From a virus: DNA of 23,621 nt. The notes beneath the pieces are model-generated. The model was not told the origin of the DNA and did no database searches. It was given only the letters and a program-made list of their open reading frames with translations. The translations under genes were made by a program, and so were the position numbers. Within the stretch, counting starts at the first letter, position 1; every line of letters begins with the position of its first letter. This document shows, piece by piece, positions 15,594 through 21,375 of this stretch. The stretch covers positions 1 through 23,621 of IMG/VR virus record IMGVR_UViG_3300017917_005342; one strand, given 5' to 3'.

Positions 15594-16061
15594 TTAATAA
15601 ATTATATCGTATTCCCAGGGAAAGTCAAGCCATATTTTTTTGTCAAAACCTTTAATAAAACAGTCTGGCACAAAAGAAGTTTTGTGTTTTATATAAAGAG
15701 TTGCATAATAAACATTTCTTAAATTACATTTATCTAGAATATTTTTTGCCATATAAAGAGTGCCTCCAGTATCGGACAACTCATCTAAAACAAGTACATT
15801 TTTATTTTTAGCTTCTTTACAGAAATTATTTCCAAGTTCTTGAATAATGACAATATTTTGTTTTTCTTTATTGCTATAACTTCTCATTCCTAAATTATAA
15901 ACATTTTTTACTCCGAGAACATGTGATGCTATAGAAGCGGGTACCATAGCCCCCCGTCCTAAAAAAACAATAATTTCTGGTCTAAAATACTGATTTATTC
16001 TGTAAGCTAAATTATACGAATCAGTAATTACGGTTGGCCAATCGATTTTTATTTTGTCCAC
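15594..16061 (-). CDS. Type I phosphoribosyltransferase, xanthine/guanine (Gpt)-like
   Basis: This 155-residue protein would transfer a phosphoribosyl group from PRPP to a purine base. It shows FLGRGAMVPASIAS (about 33-46) and the PRPP loop VLVLDELSDTGGTL (about 89-102). The DE-x-S-D-T-G form and the final LDFPWEYD segment resemble xanthine-guanine phosphoribosyltransferases. The start is a GTG at 16061 following an AATAAATT stretch. Substrate specificity cannot be proven by eye. In this phage it could salvage guanine set free when DpdA swaps bases, or host purines. A terminator follows the gene. Confidence 0.85.
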   Translation of the reverse strand: MDKIKIDWPTVITDSYNLAYRINQYFRPEIIVFLGRGAMVPASIASHVLGVKNVYNLGMRSYSNKEKQNIVIIQELGNNFCKEAKNKNVLVLDELSDTGGTLYMAKNILDKCNLRNVYYATLYIKHKTSFVPDCFIKGFDKKIWLDFPWEYDIIY

Positions 16062-16084
16062 AATTTATTATATAGAAAAAAAAG

Positions 16085-16351
16085 CTATTTACCAGCCAAT
16101 TTTGCAATAGTAGGTTCTATTTGTTTTATTAAAAATAATATCGTTTTATAATCCTCTAAAGAACCGCTTTGTGCTTTTACATGTATGGTTTTAATTTTAT
16201 TAAGTATCTCTCTTTTAGCAGGCTCTTCTTCTTGCTCCTCTCTACTAAAAGCATAGTCCATAACCCTGTAATTATAAGGTGAATCCTTGGTAGCAGTATG
16301 ATTAATACCTTGAGCATACCCTTCAAATATGGCTTTTATATCTAAATTCAC
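16085..16351 (-). CDS. Small helical protein with gp21-site-like N-terminus
   Basis: This encodes 88 residues from a GTG start placed 5 nt after a late promoter box. The N-terminus MNLDIKAIFEGYAQG contains I-F-E-G, an exact match to the T4 prohead protease consensus (I/L)-x-E before Ala/Gly, and resembles the start of the gene at 17002. The rest is charged, with an EEQEEEPAKRE stretch and predicted helices. I cannot name a family. A head-internal or virion-processed role is inferred. It diverges from the gene at 16364 with only 12 bp between start codons. Confidence 0.7.
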   Translation of the reverse strand: MNLDIKAIFEGYAQGINHTATKDSPYNYRVMDYAFSREEQEEEPAKREILNKIKTIHVKAQSGSLEDYKTILFLIKQIEPTIAKLAGK

Positions 16352-16356
16352 TTAAG

Positions 16357-16364
16357 TATTTATG
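16357..16364 (-). promoter_or_regulatory. Late promoter box overlapping the divergent start codon
   Basis: CATAAATA on the minus strand lies 5 nt before the GTG at 16351. Its first base is also the first base of the plus-strand GTG start at 16364. Confidence 0.55.
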
Positions 16365-16600
16365 TGGACGAAGAAATTAAAAAAAGAAAATTATTGGCTA
16401 AAAAAATTATTAAAAACATTTTTTATTATAAATTATGTGAAGGGTGTGAGTCGGTTATATTTGTTGATTCAATATTTTGCCCCGTGTGCCAAGGCTATAG
16501 ATTTGATTATGATTTAAACAAGATTGAACAGGCAGTTACTATTCTTTCTAATAGAAAACAAAAAACGCAAACTATGGAAGATTATGATGAGTTATTTTAA
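16364..16600 (+). CDS. Small zinc-ribbon protein
   Basis: This encodes 78 residues from a GTG start. Two CxxC knuckles (CEGC and CPVC, separated by about 13 residues, positions 25-42) form a likely zinc ribbon between a Lys-rich N-terminal helix and an acidic C-terminus (MEDYDELF). Such small ribbons often bind nucleic acid or a polymerase, but the target here is unknown. No ATG in frame precedes the zinc site. The last 9 bp overlap the convergent gene at 16592. Confidence 0.75.
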   Translation: MDEEIKKRKLLAKKIIKNIFYYKLCEGCESVIFVDSIFCPVCQGYRFDYDLNKIEQAVTILSNRKQKTQTMEDYDELF

Positions 16601-16750
16601 TGTACGTATAGTTTCATTTAGGTGCTGAGAGTAATAGATAACCTTTTTCATAATCTCTTCTTTTTTTACACCTTTTGTTTTTTTTGCCTCTTGATATAAA
16701 TCAAGAACAAAATTAGCGGTAATACGCTTATACTCACTTTTACCACTCAT
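16592..16750 (-). CDS. Small helical protein of unknown function
   Basis: This encodes 52 residues from the ATG at 16750 (MSGKSEYKRIT...); an upstream ATG at 16789 would add 13 residues of poorer quality. It is lysine-rich and predicted helical (FVLDLYQEAKKTKGVKKEEI). AT-rich sequence with an AATAAAATT stretch precedes the chosen start. No recognised domain. It converges on the zinc-ribbon gene with a 9-bp tail-to-tail overlap. Confidence 0.6.
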   Translation of the reverse strand: MSGKSEYKRITANFVLDLYQEAKKTKGVKKEEIMKKVIYYSQHLNETIRTLK

Positions 16751-16807
16751 AATAATATTTAATTTTATTCTAGTTGAATTATGATTCAAGGAGAATAATA
16801 TAATTAT

Positions 16808-16999
16808 ATGTCAAATATTAATCCTCTTACAGTACAAGAACACGTCGCAACATTCACCGAAGAATTTGAAAAATTTTCTGGTGGGAATAATTCGGCCGGT
16901 ACCCGAGCTCGTAAAGCCCTTCAAGAAATTATTAAGTTTTCCCGGGACGCTCGTAAAACAATTCAAGAAGAAAAAAATCAAAGAAAAACAAAAAAGTAA
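16808..16999 (+). CDS. Hc1-like histone H1-type nucleoid protein
   Basis: This encodes 63 residues. FEKFSGGNNSAGTRARKALQ and the following IKFSRDARKTIQEEKN match the conserved core of the chlamydial Hc1 (histone H1-like) family, where an F-x-x-x-N-x-x-A-G-T-R-A-R-K block is the signature. The Lys/Arg-rich C-terminus supports DNA binding. It may compact phage or host DNA. An AAGGAG lies upstream but about 14 nt from the ATG, too far for a standard ribosome-binding site, and the immediate context (AATTATATG) matches other starts in this genome. Confidence 0.75.
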   Translation: MSNINPLTVQEHVATFTEEFEKFSGGNNSAGTRARKALQEIIKFSRDARKTIQEEKNQRKTKK

Positions 17000-17001
17000 T
17001 A

Positions 17002-17316
17002 TTATTTCTTTAATCGCTTTTTTTCATTACGGTGTACAGACGCCATTGTCTGTATAATCTTAGTAGCTGTGTCAAAATCTTGAACGATTTTGTATATCAG
17101 CTCTACAATATCGTATGCAGCATGTATAGCTTTTCTATCTGTATCTACTTTGCCTAAACTTATAGTATTCTTTCTCTCTTCTTGATTTTCTGTTGAAGTA
17201 CCTAATGGCGTCATGGGTTTAGCAGGTATTACCGGTGAAGTTGTATTTGTTGGAGGGGGGTTTAAAACACCAGGTGATGTATAGGCTTCAAATATATTAC
17301 AACAATCCTGATTCAT
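17002..17316 (-). CDS. Small protein with gp21-site-like N-terminus, function unknown
   Basis: This encodes 104 residues. The N-terminus MNQDCCNIFEAYTSPG contains I-F-E-A, an exact fit to the T4 gp21 cleavage consensus, and parallels the start of the gene at 16085 (M-N-x-D-x-x-x-I-F-E). A Pro/Thr-rich linker (NPPPTNTTSPVIPAKP) follows, then a helical C-terminus with basic end (RNEKKRLKK). I infer a virion or internal head protein. A late promoter box lies 7 nt before the ATG. The gene ends 2 bp after the stop of the convergent Hc1-like gene. Confidence 0.7.
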   Translation of the reverse strand: MNQDCCNIFEAYTSPGVLNPPPTNTTSPVIPAKPMTPLGTSTENQEERKNTISLGKVDTDRKAIHAAYDIVELIYKIVQDFDTATKIIQTMASVHRNEKKRLKK

Positions 17317-17322
17317 GTACTA

Positions 17323-17475
17323 TTATTTATGTTCTTTATTAAGAAGCAATGTATTATAGTGCTTATAAACAGCCTGGTAATATGCACTATTGGAAATATT
17401 TCTTTGTTCAGATAGTATTTGCTCACATTCTTTTATTTTTAAAGAATTTACCTTTTTTTTAAATTTTTTAGCCAT
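17323..17475 (-). CDS. Small basic protein of unknown function
   Basis: This encodes 50 residues, MAKKFKKKVNSLKIKE... to ...LLLNKEHK, a Lys-rich N-terminus followed by a helical, tyrosine-containing C-terminal half. No known domain. The ATG at 17475 follows an AT-rich ATTAAATATTAAT context like other starts here. Its stop codon lies inside the late promoter box of the next gene (17324-17331), a tight packing that supports it being a real gene. Too small for a confident role. Confidence 0.6.
   Translation of the reverse strand: MAKKFKKKVNSLKIKECEQILSEQRNISNSAYYQAVYKHYNTLLLNKEHK
17324..17331 (-). promoter_or_regulatory. T4-type late promoter box (CATAAATA)
   Basis: The box lies 7 nt before the ATG at 17316 and inside the last codons of the preceding gene. 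Confidence 0.55.
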
Positions 17476-17504
17476 ATTAATATTTAATTATGGCTAAGTA
17501 CAAA

Positions 17505-18173
17505 TTATGTATATGCAGCTATAATACCCCGACAATGATTAATTCGCTCAACAGTATACTCAGAGGTAATTTCATTTATAGCATTTTTTATGTCAATAAA
17601 AGTAGGAAAATTACCTTGCCCACAATCATCCGCATCATCTATTAAAATAATATGATCTTTTCTATTGCTAAAGTCTTTAATAGCTTCAATTTCTTCTAGT
17701 AACGGTACTTCAAAAACACTATTATGTGCATCTAACCAAAAACAAGCTCGTTCATACGGACTTTCAGTTAAAACCGTTTTTAGAAAAGGTACAGAATCAC
17801 CTTGGTAGAAATTAATGTTCTTAAAGTTATCTTTTACTTTTCTATAAAAATTTTCTGGAAGACGGGTATCACTGGGTTTATATTTTTCAACCGTATCTAT
17901 TTTTTGAAAAACAGAGGACATGTGCATTGCTGTAATAGAATCACAAGTTCCTGTTTCAATAAACCAATTTAAATTATCTAAGTCTTTAATTTTCTTCTGC
18001 TGAATAAGAGAAAAGATTATATTAATTATAGGGTTTCTTGTATCACATTCCTTATACGGTGGCCAATGCTGTTGATCTTCAGGGTGCTCAGTAAATCCAA
18101 GAGTCTGATTTACCTTCTTCCAGTGCTGGGGGTAAACTTTCTCTTTATATACACTACATTTAGAAAAAAGCAT
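17505..18173 (-). CDS. Class I SAM-dependent methyltransferase-like protein
   Basis: This 222-residue protein has the order expected of a Rossmann-type methyltransferase: WFIETGTCDSITAMHM (residues 70-85, SAM-binding loop with an E-x-G-x motif), TVEKY (an acidic residue for the ribose), NFYQGDSVPFL, ACFWLDAHNS (about 143-152), VPLLEEIEAI and HIILIDDADD. The LDAH...PLLEE pattern is typical of Methyltransf_24/FkbM-like proteins that often modify sugars or small molecules. The substrate is unknown. The N-terminal 40 residues (many Trp, His and Pro) lie outside the core fold. Confidence 0.8.
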   Translation of the reverse strand: MLFSKCSVYKEKVYPQHWKKVNQTLGFTEHPEDQQHWPPYKECDTRNPIINIIFSLIQQKKIKDLDNLNWFIETGTCDSITAMHMSSVFQKIDTVEKYKPSDTRLPENFYRKVKDNFKNINFYQGDSVPFLKTVLTESPYERACFWLDAHNSVFEVPLLEEIEAIKDFSNRKDHIILIDDADDCGQGNFPTFIDIKNAINEITSEYTVERINHCRGIIAAYT

Positions 18174-18197
18174 ATAATATATTATTCTTATCTAAAA

Positions 18198-18581
18198 TTA
18201 ATCAATATTATGTCTTACAAAATAGCCTTCAGAATTTATTATCGTGGCACCGTGAAACTTATATTTTACAAAAAAATCTTTTGGACTTATTAATGAAAGA
18301 AATTTACTTCCATCATCTCTTTCATACAAATAATAAATTTGACCTACAATTGTTTCTGTTCGTATTTCAAACGATTCAACAAATTTGTTCCATTCAAAAA
18401 GACTTACTAAATTATTATATTCTGTTTTTAACTCTTCAAGGCGGGTTTTAATTTTATGAGAGAGATTAACCTGGCGATTATTCTCACATTTTTCAAGTTC
18501 AGGTAAAATAATCTTTGGAGCTGAATATTCGGCAATATAGCTTTTTTGATTTCTATCTAAAATTACTTTATCGTCGTCCAT
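18198..18581 (-). CDS. DUF2452-like protein
   Basis: This encodes 127 residues. A helical region (LSHKIKTRLEELKTEYNNLV) is followed by FEIRTETIVGQIYYLYERDDG and KFLSLISPKDFF. The order, a coiled helix then F-x-x-x-x-G-x-x-Y-x-L-Y-E-x-x-D-G-x-x-x-L-S-x-I-x-P, is that of DUF2452, a family of unknown function that I know mainly from Bacteroidota and some phages. It is the last gene of the minus-strand micro-operon and is coupled to the gene before it (TAATG). Confidence 0.65.
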   Translation of the reverse strand: MDDDKVILDRNQKSYIAEYSAPKIILPELEKCENNRQVNLSHKIKTRLEELKTEYNNLVSLFEWNKFVESFEIRTETIVGQIYYLYERDDGSKFLSLISPKDFFVKYKFHGATIINSEGYFVRHNID

Positions 18582-18739
18582 TAAAAAAATTTCTTAATCC
18601 TTTTTTTATTTTTATCTGAACGCGTAGCACGAAAACTTTTGAATCCATGATCTTCTCTCATTTGCCGGGCATGTTCTTTAGAATAAGCTACCCATGGGTT
18701 TCGGCGGTCAAACGTTTGTCTTGGCTTACTAGATCTCAT
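18581..18739 (-). CDS. Small basic protein with RSDK motif (paralogue pair member)
   Basis: This encodes 52 residues: MRSSKPRQTFDRRNPWVAY..., then MREDHGFKSFRATRSDKNKK and a basic end RIKKFF. It is very basic, suggesting nucleic-acid or ribosome contact. Its C-terminal half aligns with the protein at 19133-19270, sharing RE-x-x-G-(F/V)-K ... RA-x-RSDK-x-KKR. Both its start and its stop are TAATG overlaps with neighbours, which supports real translation. I do not recognise the family. Confidence 0.7.
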   Translation of the reverse strand: MRSSKPRQTFDRRNPWVAYSKEHARQMREDHGFKSFRATRSDKNKKRIKKFF

Positions 18740-18942
18740 TACCAATGCCTTATTACGTTAGCTATAATAAATCCACAAGTTACAAAATTTAATAAAACTA
18801 TTAAAGTCCGAATAATAAGGCTTATATTTGCATCTCGAACCCGGAGGGTCGGGATCTCCGGTCGACTCTTATCGGTCATTCCCACTCGATGATCTATTGT
18901 TCGGGACCAAATAAGCCAGACTTTTATAAATACTCTTTTCAT
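18739..18942 (-). CDS. Small single-span membrane protein
   Basis: This encodes 67 residues. A basic N-terminal region (MKRVFIKVWLIWSRTIDHRVG) and a charged middle lead to a C-terminal hydrophobic segment (about 41-64, SLIIRTLIVLLNFVTCGFII), giving one predicted membrane span. The stretch 18838-18910, which encodes the middle, is much richer in G and C than the flanks and could reflect a recent insertion. The start overlaps the previous gene as ATGA and the stop overlaps the next start as TAATG, so it sits in a coupled operon. Function unknown. Confidence 0.65.
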   Translation of the reverse strand: MKRVFIKVWLIWSRTIDHRVGMTDKSRPEIPTLRVRDANISLIIRTLIVLLNFVTCGFIIANVIRHW

Positions 18943-19133
18943 TTAATATATGTATTTTTATTCTTTACTTCCGTGATAAGCTTATAGATTAAATTTTCTG
19001 TCAGTTCTTGTCTCAATTTACCCATGGGTGTTTTGTTTTGTTCTCTACAAATACGTAAATGTTCCCCTAATGTCCAAGTAAGTTCTTTAAACTCCTCCTC
19101 AAAAAGAATTAATTCTTTAATATGATAATTCAT
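18939..19133 (-). CDS. Small helical protein of unknown function
   Basis: This encodes 64 residues, acidic N-terminal half (LILFEEEFKELTWTLGEHL) and basic C-terminal half, predicted fully helical. No recognised domain. Both boundaries are coupled: its ATG overlaps the stop of the gene before it (TAATG) and its TGA overlaps the ATG after it (ATGA). Confidence 0.7.
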   Translation of the reverse strand: MNYHIKELILFEEEFKELTWTLGEHLRICREQNKTPMGKLRQELTENLIYKLITEVKNKNTYIK

Positions 19134-19270
19134 TAGTAAGATCTACGCTTCTTACCCTTATCAGAACGTTGAGCCCTGCATTTTACCCCACACGATTCTC
19201 TCCAATATTTTGCCGCCGACTTATTATCCCTATTACCATACATACCAATAATCTTGTTTTTAGTTTTCAC
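19133..19270 (-). CDS. Small basic protein with RSDK motif (paralogue pair member)
   Basis: This encodes 45 residues from GTG at 19270, or 36 from ATG at 19243. The C-terminal part reads YWRESCGVKCRAQRSDKGKK and ends RRSY. It aligns with the 52-residue protein at 18581-18739, suggesting the two small genes are paralogues separated by two others. Two cysteines in CGVKC could bind metal. The stop overlaps the next start as TAATG. Basic charge suggests nucleic-acid binding, which is inference. Confidence 0.6.
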   Translation of the reverse strand: MKTKNKIIGMYGNRDNKSAAKYWRESCGVKCRAQRSDKGKKRRSY

Positions 19271-19286
19271 AATTTTAGTATAAAGG

Positions 19287-19565
19287 CTAGTTTTTATAGT
19301 TGCAACGAAAAACAGTCTCGGGGCGTATTAACACATAGCAGTCATTATTAGTGCGAAAAAATATAGGCGGGTCATTTTCTAAATAATATTCTTCAAGCTC
19401 AAGCATTTTTAAAAAATTTATATAATGAATAATTATTTCTAATTGAGTTTTCTCTTTTTTTACTGCAGGCTTAGATAATTCATTTATTATATCATCAAGG
19501 GTAACAGAATTAACCGGTTCTTTCTTCTTTATAAACCAAGAAATCATTTTCTTAATCCATCCCAT
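19287..19565 (-). CDS. Small protein of unknown function, first of the micro-operon
   Basis: This encodes 92 residues from ATG at 19565 (MGWIKKMISWFIKKKEPV...); ATGs farther upstream (to 19595) would run through the plus-strand promoter region. An amphipathic aromatic N-terminus is followed by helices and a strand-rich end (PPIFFRTNNDCYVLIRPETV). No known domain. It opens a minus-strand run of six genes extending to 18198. The last five are joined by start/stop overlaps; this gene is separated from the second by 16 bp. Confidence 0.65.
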   Translation of the reverse strand: MGWIKKMISWFIKKKEPVNSVTLDDIINELSKPAVKKEKTQLEIIIHYINFLKMLELEEYYLENDPPIFFRTNNDCYVLIRPETVFRCNYKN

Positions 19566-19572
19566 ATAAATA
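19565..19572 (+). promoter_or_regulatory. Perfect T4-type late promoter box (TATAAATA)
   Basis: TATAAATA on the plus strand overlaps the start codon of the divergent gene at 19565. It lies 60 nt before the ATG of the oxygenase gene, giving a leader that holds a possible 18-codon upstream frame. Confidence 0.5.
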
Positions 19573-19632
19573 CTTATATTTGAAATCATCAACACCTACT
19601 TTCACACCGACAATTAGTATTACCCCTATTAT

Positions 19633-20190
19633 ATGATTCAAACAGATTTACCTCTAACTGTTTCTCAAGAAATAGAAAAAATTTTTACACAAATACCTTT
19701 TATAAAAAATAGTAAACCAGAAGCTATTTATATAGAAAAACTTAAAAAAAATATTAGTGATTACAATTACTATATAAATGAAAATTTTTTAACAAACAAA
19801 GCTATTATTGACTCTAGTGAATACAAGAGAATGTATAATTTATTTCCTGCGATTACTTCTTATAGACCTGAATTAGAAAAATTTTTATACAACAAAGGGT
19901 TTGAAATCATAGAAAATAGAACATCGGGGTGTTTCTATTATCCCCCAGATGGATTTATGTCGTGGCACACGAATTATAAAAGACAGGATTGGAGAATTTA
20001 TATAGTAAAAAGCTTACATGGAGATAGTTTTTTTCGATACACCGAACAAGATAACATGATAACCGAATATGATCCCCAGGGGTATTCGTATAGAATATTT
20101 TACGTAGGTGATGAAGCCCGGCCTTTCTGGCACTGTGTATACGGGGGAAGCGGGAGATATAGTATTGGATTTAGATTAATGAAAATTTAA
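19633..20190 (+). CDS. Phage 2OG-Fe(II) oxygenase-like protein
   Basis: This 185-residue protein has a double-stranded beta-helix core: FYYPPDGFMSWHTNYKRQDW (His112, Asn114), DSFFRYTEQD, FWHCVYGG (His167) and RYSIGFRL (Arg175/Arg181). This WHTN ... SFFRY ... WHCV ... R-x-S-I-G-F-R layout recurs in T4-like marine phages and is annotated as 2-oxoglutarate/Fe(II)-dependent. The usual iron-binding HxD reads His-x-Asn, so activity or metal binding may differ. Substrate unknown. It ends with a 4-bp tail-to-tail overlap with the desaturase gene. Confidence 0.75.
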   Translation: MIQTDLPLTVSQEIEKIFTQIPFIKNSKPEAIYIEKLKKNISDYNYYINENFLTNKAIIDSSEYKRMYNLFPAITSYRPELEKFLYNKGFEIIENRTSGCFYYPPDGFMSWHTNYKRQDWRIYIVKSLHGDSFFRYTEQDNMITEYDPQGYSYRIFYVGDEARPFWHCVYGGSGRYSIGFRLMKI

Positions 20191-21140
20191 AAAGTACACT
20201 CCTTAAAAACACCATACACACCATTTTTAGTTATTTGAGCATTCTCTATATAATCTTTATTTTTTAATAGCTCTTTATGTAGAGCTTTTACGTTATACGA
20301 AGGTACGGTGGGGAAAAGATGATGGTCTAAGTGGTAGCTTAAATTCCAGTTAAAACCAAAAAATATTTTATCCAGTAATGTGGGGTACATAGTACGAGAA
20401 TCATCTATTTTTGTTTTTGTAAGACCAAAATGTTCACATATACTTCTTATTCTAAATACAAAAGGAAGATATAAGATAATAGGTAATATCCAAAATAATA
20501 TATAATAGAAAGCCCAGTTAAAATACAATAATATAAAAAACAATGTCCCGTTAAATAAGGTTATTCCTATAGCTTCTTTTTTATTGTTATTGTAAGTAAT
20601 ATGGTCGAGGGTACGAGATACAGTTGCGCCTCTTAAAAAATATTTTATTCTATCATAAAATGTTTTGTTCTTATTAAGAAAAGTTACCATATAATGAATT
20701 CCAAAAACGTATTTAAACACTGTTTTTAAAAACATAGTTTTTTTCTGGGGAAATTTAAATTCTATATTATCTTTTTTATAGATATAATCCGGATCATCAT
20801 CCGTATTATTATTTTTATGATGGAGAAGGTGACGGGTTCTATATTTTTGTTGAGAAGAAAACATGGGAAAATATAAAAATATGTTTGCAATCCATTCGTT
20901 TATTCTTTTATTTCTACATATACGGTAGTGCACACTATCATGGGCTATGGCTGAAAGACTGTGAATACGTGCTCCAATAAGTATAATAGCCAATAATACA
21001 GTAAAGATATTAAAAAGCTTTACTGTAAAAAACATAATACTAAAAATAGCAAAATATTCTAAAAAAATTTGAAATAAAGATATAAAAGTATTTGGCTTTG
21101 AAAGCTTTACTAAAATCTGATCACTTAGTCTAATCTTCAT
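20187..21140 (-). CDS. Membrane fatty-acid desaturase
   Basis: This 317-residue integral membrane protein has the three histidine boxes of the acyl-lipid/acyl-CoA desaturase family: HDSVH (67-71), HLLHH (104-108) and HLDHH (270-274), which bind the di-iron centre. Hydrophobic segments lie near 22-60, 82-95 and 195-235. It would introduce double bonds into membrane acyl chains using O2 and an electron donor, probably supplied by the host. It is full length and appears intact. A desaturase is an unusual auxiliary gene for a myovirus and could keep the host membrane fluid during infection (inference). Confidence 0.92.
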   Translation of the reverse strand: MKIRLSDQILVKLSKPNTFISLFQIFLEYFAIFSIMFFTVKLFNIFTVLLAIILIGARIHSLSAIAHDSVHYRICRNKRINEWIANIFLYFPMFSSQQKYRTRHLLHHKNNNTDDDPDYIYKKDNIEFKFPQKKTMFLKTVFKYVFGIHYMVTFLNKNKTFYDRIKYFLRGATVSRTLDHITYNNNKKEAIGITLFNGTLFFILLYFNWAFYYILFWILPIILYLPFVFRIRSICEHFGLTKTKIDDSRTMYPTLLDKIFFGFNWNLSYHLDHHLFPTVPSYNVKALHKELLKNKDYIENAQITKNGVYGVFKECTF

Positions 21141-21194
21141 TTATATTAATAATTATTAAAGTATATTCAAAATAACAGAAGGGGGTATATTTTT

Positions 21195-21209
21195 AGCTGC
21201 GCAGCAGCT
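21195..21209. other. Perfect hairpin in the desaturase/small-membrane-protein spacer
   Basis: AGCTGC-GCA-GCAGCT is a 6-bp perfect stem one base before an ATG at 21211. An AGAAGGGGG lies at 21177-21185. It may fold in mRNA to bring that purine tract to about 10 nt from the ATG, or serve as a DNA-binding site. No T-run follows. Confidence 0.45.
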
Positions 21210-21228
21210 TATGGCACAGCCCAAAATG

Positions 21229-21236
21229 TATAAATA
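21229..21236 (+). promoter_or_regulatory. Perfect T4-type late promoter box (TATAAATA)
   Basis: The box is followed by 7 nt and then ATG at 21244, the same spacing as other leaderless-looking genes here. Confidence 0.5.
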
Positions 21237-21243
21237 TACAAGA

Positions 21244-21375
21244 ATGTATCGATTTATTAAGTGGTTTATAAACGACTGCTCTATAGGATTAGCTCTTATT
21301 ATTATCGGTATTCTTATTGGCTGGTCCCTAAATACTCTTATCTATAATGTATATAACTTTATACAACGAATATGA
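21244..21375 (+). CDS. Tiny single-span membrane protein
   Basis: This encodes 43 residues from ATG at 21244 (MYRFIKWFINDCSIG...); an in-frame ATG at 21211 would give 54. There is one strong hydrophobic span (GLALIIIGILIGWSL) with a basic aromatic N-terminus, suggesting an inner-membrane peptide. I prefer 21244 because a perfect late promoter box lies 7 nt upstream and itself falls inside the longer reading frame. The stop overlaps the next ATG (ATGA at 21372-21375), implying coupling. A holin-like or membrane-regulatory role is possible but unproven. Confidence 0.65.
   Translation: MYRFIKWFINDCSIGLALIIIGILIGWSLNTLIYNVYNFIQRI

Noticed and set aside
16788-16793. AAGGAG upstream of the Hc1-like gene as its ribosome-binding site
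   Set aside because: It is about 14 nt from the ATG, beyond normal spacing. The close AT-rich context fits the other starts better.
18832-18912. tRNA-like segment with a GGGTTCGAG on the minus strand
   Set aside because: The putative T stem does not pair, and no D arm or acceptor stem can be formed. The region is an intact coding frame with coupled ends.
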